From positions 1 through 64,000 of the forward strand of contig JBCDJJ010000001.1 in NCBI GenBank assembly GCA_038747915.1: DNA of 64,000 nucleotides, read 5' to 3'. The first letter of the stretch is position 1; each line of letters starts with the position of its first letter. The notes below the pieces were generated by a model. It made no database searches and was not told the DNA's origin. It was given only the letters and a program-made list of their open reading frames with translations. This DNA comes from JBCDAP01 sp038747915 (GTDB lineage: Bacteria; Planctomycetota; Phycisphaerae; Phycisphaerales; UBA1924). Positions 7,651 to 16,021 of this stretch are shown piece by piece. The translations under genes were made by a program, and so were the position numbers.

Positions 7651-10020
7651 TCAGAGCCCGGTGAGGAAGACACTGAGATCGAATGCGTCGAGTGTGCCGA
7701 TCTCGGGGACGAGGTCCAGGGAGGTGCCATCGCTCAGGCCCGAGATGAAACCGTTGACATCGTCGACATCGCGGTCTCCATCGAGATCGAAGTCACCGAG
7801 TACGAAGACTGTGAAGTTGTCGAAGGTGGCCGCCTCGAGTTCTGCAGCGGTGCCGCTCGAGTTACTGAAGGTGAGCACCGGCCGCACGAGTTGGGCGCCC
7901 GCGGGTGCGACTGCTGTGAACACGAGTGTTTCGTAGCCGGCGCCGGGGTTCTCGACGACCTCGACCGTGTCGACCTGGAGGGGTGTTTCTTGGCTCTCGA
8001 GATCGCGGAACTCGAAGCCGAATGTGGTGACCGCGTCGTAGTTGTCCTCGGCCTGGAAGTCGACGCGTGTGAGGTACGTTGCGCCGGGTGTTGCTGGCAC
8101 ACTAATGAGGAAGGCGCCGCCCTCGTTGTCGGCGATGTCCGCGAAGAGCACGCCGTGGCCGGGGTTGCCGTTGGGGAAGAAGTTGTCGAACGCAACGGCT
8201 CCGAAGGTGCCCCAGCCATCACCGAAGGAGCCATCCTCGAAGAGGTCCTCGAGGCCGGCGTTAAAACCGATGTCGGGAGAGAACTTCTGCAGCACCAGGT
8301 CGTCGATGGTGACAGCCTCGCCGTTCTCGGGGTTTGGTCCGTCGCGGTCGGGGACGGGGCGCCCGGTGAGTCCGGCGAGCGGGCGGACGAATACGGTGCC
8401 GGCCGGCGCGGTTGCGGTGACCTCGAACCGCTCGTAGCCGGCGAGATTTTCGGAGACGACGGGGACGCGAACAACAGACAGGGGCGCCACGATGGTTGGC
8501 GGGCTGGCATCGTTGCCGATCTGGCCGTCGCTCCCGTCGTAGAACTCGAGCGCAAGGAAGAGTTCGACCTCGCCCGTGTCGGTGCCCTGCACCACGGCGC
8601 CCTCGGTCGCGATGTGCGCGTAGAAGGTGTAGGTCTCATTCGGGACCGCTGCGATGCCCTGTTGGAACACCGCGGCTTCGAGCGTATCGCCGTCGGCGGC
8701 ATCGATGAAGGCGTGGTTGGGGGTTTGGAACGGGTTGAAGTTGACCGGATCCTCCCCGAAGTTGTAGGTGCCGCCGGAGATGTTCCAGAAGTCGGCGAAG
8801 AATCCGACCGCGTCGTTGAGGTTCGCGAGACTCGGGTTGACGAGACGGTTCGTTGTCGCCGAGTTGGCACGAAGTTCGGCTTCGTCGAAGGTTGCACCCT
8901 CACCGCCGAGGCCGACGGGCGCGAACGGGTCGACATCGAAGGCGATCACCGGCCGCACGAAGGCCGTGCCCGCGGGCGCGACTCCGGCGACGCCGACAGA
9001 GTTGAAGTACGCGCCACCGATCGATCCTTCCCCGGTGATCTCGACGGTGCGTGATCCCACGAGGGTCTGGTCGTCAGCGGCATAGAACTCCAGTCCGAAG
9101 AAGGTGTCGGCGAAGTCGCCGAATGAGTCTTCAAACTGGTAATTGGTTTCGAAGTTTGCAGCGATCTGGAACTGGTACTCGACGCCCTCTTCCGCGGGGA
9201 TGCCCTTTTGGAAGACCTCGCCGGCGTTGTTCAGGTTGTCGCCGAAGAAGCTCTGATGCCCGCTGGTGCCCACGCCGGGTTCAAAGTTGAAGAAGTTGAG
9301 CGGGCCGGAGCTGAAGCTGGGGTCGTCGTTCCAGTTCGTGCCGTACTGGAAGAACACGCCGGCGGCGGCGCCGAGGGTGCTTAGGTCGAGTTGATCGTCG
9401 AAGCGCGGGTTGCTGAGAAGGTTCGTCGGGTCATCGATGGCGACCAGGACCGCTTCGGTGATGGATAAGCCGGCCTCGCTCGCGGCTCCAGCGGCGTTTG
9501 CGAACGCCACGGAGACGGTGACGGTTGCGGCGTCGCCCGGCGCGGTGGCGCGGATCCGGACACGGTCGCCGGCGGCGACCTTGGCAGGGTCGAGCGCGAG
9601 CTCATCGATTTGGAGCGACGACGTGGAGCTGTCGAAGAACTCGAGCCCGATGGTCACATCGGCGTCGAAGTTGGTGCCCGCATTGAGCTGCACCGAGAAC
9701 TCGAAGGTCGTTCCCGGGGTGACGCTGATCCCGCCTTGTGAGATCAGGCCGAGGTTCCCGGCGGTTGAGCCATCGAGCACGCCGGCGCCGTCGATGGTGA
9801 GCGAGTCGGCGACCAAACCGCCACCGGGGTCTGCATCGGCGCCGGAGCCCAGACCGCCGGTGAACTCGGCGAAGCCGGTATTGCCGAGGGCTGTCCACGA
9901 GTCACCGAACGATGAATCGGTGTTGGTGTCGGTGAATAGCTGGTTGGTGACGAGGTTCTGTGCGGAGATCGACCCGCCGGCGAGCGCCGCGACGAATGCC
10001 GCTGCTGTCATGAACTTCAT
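7651..10020 (-). CDS. Secreted protein with four CBM4/9-like repeats and dockerin-like tail
   Basis: Non-catalytic exported protein. I start it at the ATG at 10020 (MKFMTAAAFVAALAGGSISAQ, signal peptide), which has GAGGAG 11 bases upstream; the longer frame adds a non-signal leader. The mature part contains four units of about 170-200 residues, each opening like NLVTNQLFTD, NLLSNPRFDD, NRLVNPSLAN or GLEDLFEDGSFGDGW, followed by a VTPGTTFEFSVQLNAG-like strand, a (G)LEFxD strand and a TAPAGTxFVRP strand. This resembles CBM_4_9 jelly rolls. The C-terminus has two EF-hand-like loops (DFDLDGDRDVDDVNGFI and LDAFDLSVFL). It lies between the prepilin-like gene and GH5, suggesting a glycan-capture role. 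No enzyme motif is visible. Confidence 0.8.
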   Translation of the reverse strand: MKFMTAAAFVAALAGGSISAQNLVTNQLFTDTNTDSSFGDSWTALGNTGFAEFTGGLGSGADADPGGGLVADSLTIDGAGVLDGSTAGNLGLISQGGISVTPGTTFEFSVQLNAGTNFDADVTIGLEFFDSSTSSLQIDELALDPAKVAAGDRVRIRATAPGDAATVTVSVAFANAAGAASEAGLSITEAVLVAIDDPTNLLSNPRFDDQLDLSTLGAAAGVFFQYGTNWNDDPSFSSGPLNFFNFEPGVGTSGHQSFFGDNLNNAGEVFQKGIPAEEGVEYQFQIAANFETNYQFEDSFGDFADTFFGLEFYAADDQTLVGSRTVEITGEGSIGGAYFNSVGVAGVAPAGTAFVRPVIAFDVDPFAPVGLGGEGATFDEAELRANSATTNRLVNPSLANLNDAVGFFADFWNISGGTYNFGEDPVNFNPFQTPNHAFIDAADGDTLEAAVFQQGIAAVPNETYTFYAHIATEGAVVQGTDTGEVELFLALEFYDGSDGQIGNDASPPTIVAPLSVVRVPVVSENLAGYERFEVTATAPAGTVFVRPLAGLTGRPVPDRDGPNPENGEAVTIDDLVLQKFSPDIGFNAGLEDLFEDGSFGDGWGTFGAVAFDNFFPNGNPGHGVLFADIADNEGGAFLISVPATPGATYLTRVDFQAEDNYDAVTTFGFEFRDLESQETPLQVDTVEVVENPGAGYETLVFTAVAPAGAQLVRPVLTFSNSSGTAAELEAATFDNFTVFVLGDFDLDGDRDVDDVNGFISGLSDGTSLDLVPEIGTLDAFDLSVFLTGL

Positions 10021-10161
10021 ATTGCTCTTGCTCCTCGGGATCCAGAAACACATGCGGACCAGAATCTCGGTGGTGCCACGCATGACCACCGTGTTTTTGG
10101 GAAAGGCACAACAACCGCGGGAGGCGATCGACGCGTCGGTGTTCGCTCGAGAGCTTCGGGC

Positions 10162-11133
10162 TCAGGGCAGGGAGGATGAACTCGCTACGGGTTCGAGATC
10201 TTCGGGGTCATCGATCTGTCGGTCCGTCCATCCAAGCAGCAAGAAGATGTTGAACGACTCGTCTTCGCCTGTGTTTGGACTGAGCCGGAGGTACTCGTCG
10301 AATGGCACCACGCTCGTGTGCCCATCGGCGTAGGCGACGTTGATCGAGCGTCCACCGGATGCGGCGTGCGGTGCTTCGGCCTCGCGCCAGTCTGGGTAGA
10401 CTATGTCGTAGTAGACCGCTGCCCGCGAGGCGTCAAGGATTGAAATCGTTCGGCGACCGAACCGCTTCAGGTAGGACTCGAGGTTTCTGATGGTGCGATC
10501 GAAGAAATCGCGATCTTGTTGATCACCGTTGCCGGTGGTGAATCCCGGGTCGATGATCCCGTTTCGTTGTGCCCAGCGTGTGATGTTCGTTCCTTCGAGA
10601 TCAGCGATCACGGAGGCTTCGTCGATTGAGCCATGCACATTGAGGCGGTAGTTGTTGGTGACATCCTGAAGCCGGTCGGCGGATGCGAGGCGAACGTCGG
10701 CGGTCATCTCGCGGAACTCGATACCGCTTTGCGACTGGACGGCCGGACACCGGAAGAGTTCGCTGAACCGTCCGTCACCGAAAGTACCAACATCGGTGTA
10801 GGGAATCAGTAGGTCCTGAATCCAGGGGGCAAAGTCGAGTGGGCCTCGTGCTTGCCCTGCGGGGCCGATGTCTTCAACATCGGTCGTCTGTGAGCGTGCG
10901 AACGGCATGCGGTCATCGAGATCAATACTCGCTGACAGCGTCGCTGTGATTTGTTGCCGTTCGTTCACCTGGCACTGCACGTTGATCGCTGCGCCGCGTG
11001 CCGCCGAGAGCGCCGGAAGGAGCAGCCCGATCAGAAGCGCGATGACAGCCACCACGACCAGGAGCTCGATGAGCGTGAAGCCATGAGCATGGTGCCGGAG
11101 GGGCGATGTGCGGGTGCTTCGGTCAGGAGCCAT
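10162..11133 (-). CDS. Prepilin-like protein (type II leader, H-X9-DG class)
   Basis: The N-terminus is HGFTLIELLVVVAVIALLIGLLLPALSAARGAA, the class III/type IV prepilin leader of which the key residues are G, F+1, T, L and E+5; it is cut by a prepilin peptidase. I start at ATG 11133 (MAPDRSTRTS), with AGGAGG seven bases upstream, which overlaps the LacI gene end by 11 bases. The C-terminal part has VAYADGHTSVVPFDEYL, the 'DG' motif typical of abundant planctomycete prepilin-like proteins (DUF1559/H-X9-DG type). No pilus or type II secretion machinery is in the window. It lies between LacI and the CBM-like protein, so it probably belongs to the same locus. Its precise role is unknown. Confidence 0.88.
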   Translation of the reverse strand: MAPDRSTRTSPLRHHAHGFTLIELLVVVAVIALLIGLLLPALSAARGAAINVQCQVNERQQITATLSASIDLDDRMPFARSQTTDVEDIGPAGQARGPLDFAPWIQDLLIPYTDVGTFGDGRFSELFRCPAVQSQSGIEFREMTADVRLASADRLQDVTNNYRLNVHGSIDEASVIADLEGTNITRWAQRNGIIDPGFTTGNGDQQDRDFFDRTIRNLESYLKRFGRRTISILDASRAAVYYDIVYPDWREAEAPHAASGGRSINVAYADGHTSVVPFDEYLRLSPNTGEDESFNIFLLLGWTDRQIDDPEDLEPVASSSSLP

Positions 11134-12238
11134 TGGCGCTCCTCCTTTGAGTGTGATCGGGTGGCGTGTGCGGTGTGCTCGCCGGCTCCTCGACCTGGAG
11201 GCGGCTGCCATCTGGAAGCACTCGGACCGGCTCGCAGGGCGGGCCGGTCGTGTAGTTCACCTCGAAGAACGCCTGGAGTTCGAGGCGTACCGGTTCGGAC
11301 CGGCCGGCACGGCCGGTGACGATCTCGCGTGCGAGCCAACGGCCCGCTGCGAAGCCGAGATCCGCAGCGGGCTGGCAGACGGCGGTGTACTTGGGGAAGG
11401 TGAAGCATCGAGACTGCTCGTCGTCGAAGCCGACGATCGACAGTTCTTCGGGGACACGGATGCCGAGTTCGAGCGTGCGTCGCATTGCGCCGACCGTTGC
11501 TGTGGGGTCCGTAAAGAAGATGGCGGTGGGGGGCGAGGGCAGGCTCATGAACCTGGAGACCGCGGCGGCGCCTCCATCGAGGTCCGCCACCATCACGATC
11601 TCGAGGTCCGGATCGGGCTCGATGGCGTACGCAGCGAGGGCCTCTCGGTAGGCCTCGAGGCGATCTTGGTGATCTCGGTCGAGCACGGAGTTCACCGCGA
11701 CAGCGATCCGGCGGTGGCCGAGGTGGATCAGGTGTTCGACCGCGGCGTAGCTCTGGGGCCTTGAGTTGCAGTAGACATATCCGAGGTCGTCGGATGTGAT
11801 CTGCTCGGCAACGACGACCACCGGGATTCCGTGTCCTGCGAGATCGGTCGCCATGTCGCGTGTGTGGTTATCGACGCGGAGTACGAGTCCTTCGATTGAC
11901 CGGGTGCGGAGGAATGAAGCGACCGACTCACCAGGGCTGCGATCCTGAAGATCGAGCGTGGTGAGATCGAGCTTGTGCGCGCGTGCGGCTCGAGCGACAC
12001 CGGACCAGATGACGGCGTCGTACCCACTGAATCGCGGCCCTGCGGGCTCGTTGAGGAAGCAGATGCCGATCGCGCCGGGCTGCGTGCGGCGGGTGGGGAG
12101 CTGATACCCCATCCGCTTCGCTTGGAGGAGCACACGATTGCGCAGGTCTTCCCGCACCTCCCCGGAGTGGTTGAGGCTCCTGGACACGGTCGCTGGCGAA
12201 ACCCCGAGTGCGGATGCGATGTCGCGGACGGTGGTCAT
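11123..12238 (-). CDS. LacI-family transcriptional regulator of the beta-glucan locus
   Basis: DNA-binding repressor or activator with an N-terminal LacI helix-turn-helix (VRDIASALGVSPATVSRSLN, residues 4-23) and hinge, then a periplasmic-binding-protein-like sugar-sensing domain (about 58-345) with the usual segment VVAEQITSDDLGYV and YAAVEHLIHLGHRRIAVAV (key residues H, LG, R, I). It is divergent from the GH1 gene, with a 171-base gap holding a perfect TGAAACGTTTCA palindrome. It heads the minus-strand series prepilin, secreted protein, GH5, ABC, GH30. It therefore probably controls both directions in response to a glucan-derived sugar. The gene end overlaps the prepilin start by 11 bases. 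Confidence 0.93.
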   Translation of the reverse strand: MTTVRDIASALGVSPATVSRSLNHSGEVREDLRNRVLLQAKRMGYQLPTRRTQPGAIGICFLNEPAGPRFSGYDAVIWSGVARAARAHKLDLTTLDLQDRSPGESVASFLRTRSIEGLVLRVDNHTRDMATDLAGHGIPVVVVAEQITSDDLGYVYCNSRPQSYAAVEHLIHLGHRRIAVAVNSVLDRDHQDRLEAYREALAAYAIEPDPDLEIVMVADLDGGAAAVSRFMSLPSPPTAIFFTDPTATVGAMRRTLELGIRVPEELSIVGFDDEQSRCFTFPKYTAVCQPAADLGFAAGRWLAREIVTGRAGRSEPVRLELQAFFEVNYTTGPPCEPVRVLPDGSRLQVEEPASTPHTPPDHTQRRSANGS

Positions 12239-12240
12239 GT

Positions 12241-12268
12241 GAATCTGTTTCAGATGTTCCGAATCTGT
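12241..12268. promoter_or_regulatory. Direct repeats and imperfect palindrome upstream of lacI-type gene
   Basis: GAATCTGT occurs at 12241-12248 and again at 12261-12268, exactly 20 bases apart (two helical turns). The first copy is part of TCTGTTTCAGA (12244-12254), a short palindrome with 4-base arms. It sits immediately before the LacI-type start codon at 12238, a plausible autoregulatory site. There is no proof beyond position and symmetry. Confidence 0.35.
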
Positions 12269-12380
12269 ATCACGAGAGATAGTACACCGATTTTTCGAGA
12301 TTCAAAGCGAATCAATCCACTTTGTGATCCGGGATTCAATATTTTACTGTACAAAGCAGATCGGGGTGATACTGTTATTC

Positions 12381-12392
12381 TGAAACGTTTCA
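12381..12392. promoter_or_regulatory. LacI-type operator TGAAACGTTTCA before GH1
   Basis: A perfect 12-base palindrome with the central CG typical of LacI/PurR/CcpA-family operators. It lies 18 bases upstream of the GH1 start and 140 bases from the divergent LacI-family gene. A bound repressor would cover the GH1 leader or transcription start. Confidence 0.75.
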
Positions 12393-12409
12393 GAGAGTCA
12401 GGAAACAGC

Positions 12410-13819
12410 ATGTCGTTTAGTCAGAACTTTGTTTGGGGTGTGGCGTCCGCAGCGTTCCAGATCGAGGGTTCCGCTCGTGGCGATGGCTGCGGCCCGTCAA
12501 TCTGGGATACCTTCGCGAGCGCCCCGGGTCGGGTCCGCAATGGGGACGATGGCTCGGTCGCGTGCGACCACGTCGGTCACCTGGATGAGGATGTCTCGCT
12601 GATCGGTGCGCTCGGTGTGGGCGCGTACCGGTTCTCGATCTCGTGGCCGCGTGTGCTGCCGGAGGGCTCCGGGCGGATCAACGCGGCCGGGCTGGACTTC
12701 TACGAGCGCCTTGTTGATCGGCTGTTGGAGCAGGGCGTGCAGCCGTGGGTGACGCTCTTTCACTGGGACATGCCGGAGGCCACATTCGAGCGAGGCGGGT
12801 GGCTCACCAGGCGCACCGTCGACGCGTTCGAGGAACTCACTCGGGTGGTGGTCAATCGGCTCGGCGATCGTGTGCGGCACTGGATGCCGTTTAACGAGCC
12901 GCAGGTGGTGTTCGGGCTCGGCCACTCCGTCGGCGAGCATGCTCCGGGGCTCAAGTTGGCGCCGGCCCACGTGGTGCGATGTGTGCACCATGGGCTTCTT
13001 GCCCACGGTCGTGCGGTCGAGGTCATTCGTGGTGAGACACGCGTTGCGCCGGTTGTCGGATGCGCGAATTACGGTGAGGTGTACTTTCCGGCAACCGAGC
13101 GCGATGAGGACATCGAGGCGGCGCGGCGGGAGACGATGTCCGTCCGAAGTGGGGACATGTGGTGCTTCAACAACACGTGGTTCGGTGATCCGATGGTGCT
13201 CGGTCGGTATCCCGACGATGGGCTCGCATTGTTCGGGAAGCACCTACCAGATCAGTATGAAGTTGACCTCGAGACGATTCACCAACCGCTCGACTTCTAC
13301 GGGGTCAATATCTATCAGGGTCGATGTGTTCGCGCTGGGGACGATGGTGCCGAAGTTCTGCGTCACCCGCCGGGCATCGCCGAGACGTCGTTCGGGTGGC
13401 CCATTGTGCCGGAGGTGCTGCGCTGGGGGCCGCGATTCCTTCACGAGCGGTACGGCAGGCCCGTGATCATCACTGAGAACGGGTGCGCGATGCCAGACTG
13501 GGTGCACAGCGACGGGGAGGTGCACGATCACACCCGGATTGACTTCCTAACGCGTTACCTCGGGGGACTCGAGCGAGCTGCTCAAGACGGGGCTGATATC
13601 GCGGGCTATTTCCACTGGTCCATCATGGACAACTTCGAGTGGGCGGAGGGCTACAGGATGCGTTTCGGCTTGGTGCATGTTGACTACGAGACGCTCGAGC
13701 GTACGCCGAAACAGTCGTATCACTGGTACAAGAACGTGGTGCGGGGCAACGGCCGTGCCTCATCGGTCAACGTCGAGCGTAAGTATGTCGACGCTGCAGA
13801 AGCCCCGGCCAAATCGTGA
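12410..13819 (+). CDS. GH1 beta-glucosidase
   Basis: Family 1 glycosidase releasing terminal beta-linked glucose (or a related sugar) from oligosaccharides. I start at ATG 12410 (MSFSQNFVWGVASAAFQIEG), where AGGAAA lies 5 bases upstream; the frame continues open upstream but only through the LacI region. Family marks are FVWGVASAAFQIEG (7-20), HWDMPE, WMPFNEPQ with acid/base E163, VIITENGC with nucleophile E356, and YFHWSIMDNFEWAEGY near the C-terminus. Its length (469 residues) is normal. No signal peptide is seen, so it is cytoplasmic, fitting import of oligosaccharides by the ABC system. The operator immediately upstream suggests control by the adjacent LacI-type protein. Confidence 0.95.
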   Translation: MSFSQNFVWGVASAAFQIEGSARGDGCGPSIWDTFASAPGRVRNGDDGSVACDHVGHLDEDVSLIGALGVGAYRFSISWPRVLPEGSGRINAAGLDFYERLVDRLLEQGVQPWVTLFHWDMPEATFERGGWLTRRTVDAFEELTRVVVNRLGDRVRHWMPFNEPQVVFGLGHSVGEHAPGLKLAPAHVVRCVHHGLLAHGRAVEVIRGETRVAPVVGCANYGEVYFPATERDEDIEAARRETMSVRSGDMWCFNNTWFGDPMVLGRYPDDGLALFGKHLPDQYEVDLETIHQPLDFYGVNIYQGRCVRAGDDGAEVLRHPPGIAETSFGWPIVPEVLRWGPRFLHERYGRPVIITENGCAMPDWVHSDGEVHDHTRIDFLTRYLGGLERAAQDGADIAGYFHWSIMDNFEWAEGYRMRFGLVHVDYETLERTPKQSYHWYKNVVRGNGRASSVNVERKYVDAAEAPAKS

Positions 13820-13907
13820 TACTGCGGCCTTGGGAGTCGTGCCGATAGATCGACAGAAGTGTGCTGTGCTTGGATCCGAGTGTGCGTCGTGGGCTGCGCC
13901 CGAAGGA

Positions 13908-15320
13908 TCACGATTCATGGGGTGTGCTGCTGTTCGTTGAAACGCGGCGGATCACCACGGCGGTCAGATCATCTGGCTGAGACGTTCCGGATGCGAAGGC
14001 CTCGACATCGGCGAGCAGGTCGCTGATCACTTGGTCTGCCGGTTTGTGTCCGTGTCGTGCGAGCGATGCTTCGAGTCGCTTCGTGCCGAACTGCTGGCCG
14101 GACGGATTGGCCCATTCGAAGAAACCGTCGGTGAGGAGGATGAAGAGATCGCCGGGCTCCATCACATGCGGCACCGCTCCGATTTCTTCGGATGAATCGT
14201 GTACGCCGAGTGGCAGGGCGTCTGCGCCGAAGCTCTGGACCGATGCGCTCGCCTGGCGGAACAGAATGAGAGGGCCATGACCCGCTGACGTTGAAAGGAT
14301 GCGATCGTCATCTGGTGTGATGACCACCGCCGCGAAGGTGACGAAGCGACCATCGCCGAGATCATTGACCAGCTCTGCGTTGAGTCTCTGCAGCGCGGTC
14401 GCGATACGACTCTCCACACGGAGTGCTGTCCGCGCATATGCCCTGCAGAAGCACGTGATCATCGCGGGGCCGAGCCCGTGCCCGGTGACATCGGCGATGC
14501 AGACGGCGAATCGACCGTCTTCGAGAGCGACCCAGTCGAAGTAGTCTCCTCCGGTTTCGTCTGCGGGCCGGTTCCAACCGACGACTTCGAACCCGGGAAT
14601 GGCGGGCGGCTCGCTCGGCATCAGGCTCTGTTGGATGAGCGCAGCGGCCTGGAGGTCTTGCTCGGCTCGCACTCGTGCTTCGGCTTCCGTGGCCGCGGTC
14701 TCCAGGTACCGGCGCATGCGGAGGGCGACCAACCCCGCGGCCCCGCCCGTGCAGAGCACCAGCACGGCGGAGAATACTTTGAGTGATGGGGTGAGCATCT
14801 GCTCGGTGCCCGGCGTGTGCGCGAGTATGGCGGTGATGGCGAGCCCGGCGAGCCCTGCCGCGGACACGAATCCCGCTGTCAACGAGACGAGCAAGCGAAC
14901 GTGGAGCACCGATAGCACAATAAAGATCGCGTACAGATGGGTGGCGGGCCCGGCGGCAGCCGCCTCGAGAGAAACAATGCCGGAGAGGGCGATGAAGATG
15001 CTCATGATGGTTGGTGTCGCACTCTCGAGTGCCGCGTTGGCGTAGATCCACCCGGCCGGCAATGGTCGGCTGTTGTCACGTAACTTCGAGAGCCAGAGCA
15101 GTGTGGCGGCCTCGTAGAGCATCAGCACAACAATCGTCGCGGGTACGGCGAGGGGCAGCTCGGCAAAGTCTTGATCCGGGCTCAGCGCAATGCGGAGTGC
15201 GTTCGCGACCATCGTTAGGAATACGATCAGGAGCACCGCGAGGGTGCGGAACCTGACCGCATCGTTCATTGATTCCACAAGGGTTTTGGATGCGGGTACG
15301 GCTGACATTGTTGTGATCAT
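13908..15320 (-). CDS. Membrane-anchored PP2C/SpoIIE-family protein phosphatase (RsbU-like)
   Basis: Serine/threonine phosphatase of the RsbU/SpoIIE type. Residues about 25-200 hold five to six hydrophobic helices, then a coiled segment (about 203-232) and the catalytic domain with the metal-binding signatures GGDYFD (257-262), IADVTGHG (275-282), LLTDGFFEW and QPDDLTAVV. Such proteins usually dephosphorylate anti-anti-sigma (STAS) proteins; no STAS or anti-sigma gene is in the window. It lies 24 bases after the K+-channel-like gene and is probably the last gene of the RND operon. The start is uncertain: ATG 15320 (MITTMSAV) or ATG 15308, and neither has a clear ribosome binding site. The membrane domain may sense an unknown signal. 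Confidence 0.88.
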   Translation of the reverse strand: MITTMSAVPASKTLVESMNDAVRFRTLAVLLIVFLTMVANALRIALSPDQDFAELPLAVPATIVVLMLYEAATLLWLSKLRDNSRPLPAGWIYANAALESATPTIMSIFIALSGIVSLEAAAAGPATHLYAIFIVLSVLHVRLLVSLTAGFVSAAGLAGLAITAILAHTPGTEQMLTPSLKVFSAVLVLCTGGAAGLVALRMRRYLETAATEAEARVRAEQDLQAAALIQQSLMPSEPPAIPGFEVVGWNRPADETGGDYFDWVALEDGRFAVCIADVTGHGLGPAMITCFCRAYARTALRVESRIATALQRLNAELVNDLGDGRFVTFAAVVITPDDDRILSTSAGHGPLILFRQASASVQSFGADALPLGVHDSSEEIGAVPHVMEPGDLFILLTDGFFEWANPSGQQFGTKRLEASLARHGHKPADQVISDLLADVEAFASGTSQPDDLTAVVIRRVSTNSSTPHES

Positions 15321-15344
15321 GAGTCGTCGGCGACGGGGTCTTTT

Positions 15345-16013
15345 TTACTTGTCTGTTCTGTGGGCGACATGCAGCGCGACGAGCCGCCCGATGACAACAG
15401 CGATGAAGACTTGGCCGAGCAGGGCCTGGGTCAGTGCGCAGGATCGTGCGATGGGGTGTGTGGGCACAATGTCTCCGTACCCAAGTGTGGTCATCGTGAC
15501 GTAGCTGAAGTAGTGCAGATCGTCGGCCCGGAGCGGGCCGGCTGTGTTCACGAACGATCCCGGTAGCGATGCCTCCAGCCCGGCGTACACGAGCGACCAG
15601 AACAAACCCGAGAGCAGATACAGGGCCAGAGCCGCGCTAATTGTTGATGGGGTCGCTTTCGTGAGTGTGAAGAAACGCCGCATGGCCATCACGATGACGA
15701 TCAGCACAGCCGCGGCACCGGTGGCATTGGCGGCCGAGCCGGCGAACTGATCGCCGCTGTCGAAGAACAATCGGACGGCACTACCGATCGCGACAAGCGT
15801 TGCGCATGAGCCAACAAGCACGGGGTGCGCGGCCAGTCCGATGAGGAACATAAAGATGATGATCTGGTAGCCGGCGTGGAGAAGAATCAGCCAGACCGGA
15901 GATCCATCGGAGAGCACAATCGGTGCTGCGAAGAACTCGATGGCCAGCATCAGCAGAAGGGTGTGAGCGCCCAGATGGGCGAACTTCTTGACTGGCGTTC
16001 GTGCCGACTGCAT
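15345..16013 (-). CDS. Two-pore-helix ion channel protein (K+ channel-like)
   Basis: Small membrane protein with about six hydrophobic segments. The C-terminal part (about 125-215) has the Ion_trans_2 pore layout: outer helix, pore loop TMTTLGYGDIVP with the K+ selectivity filter TLGYGD (176-181), and inner helix LTQALLGQVFIAVVIGRLVAL. No cytoplasmic RCK or nucleotide-binding domain follows, as the protein ends at residue 222. It begins 8 bases after the RND pump gene ends and precedes the phosphatase by 24 bases. Potassium conduction is likely from the filter, but its link to drug or solute efflux is unexplained. Confidence 0.85.
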   Translation of the reverse strand: MQSARTPVKKFAHLGAHTLLLMLAIEFFAAPIVLSDGSPVWLILLHAGYQIIIFMFLIGLAAHPVLVGSCATLVAIGSAVRLFFDSGDQFAGSAANATGAAAVLIVIVMAMRRFFTLTKATPSTISAALALYLLSGLFWSLVYAGLEASLPGSFVNTAGPLRADDLHYFSYVTMTTLGYGDIVPTHPIARSCALTQALLGQVFIAVVIGRLVALHVAHRTDK

Positions 16014-16021
16014 CGTCGCGC

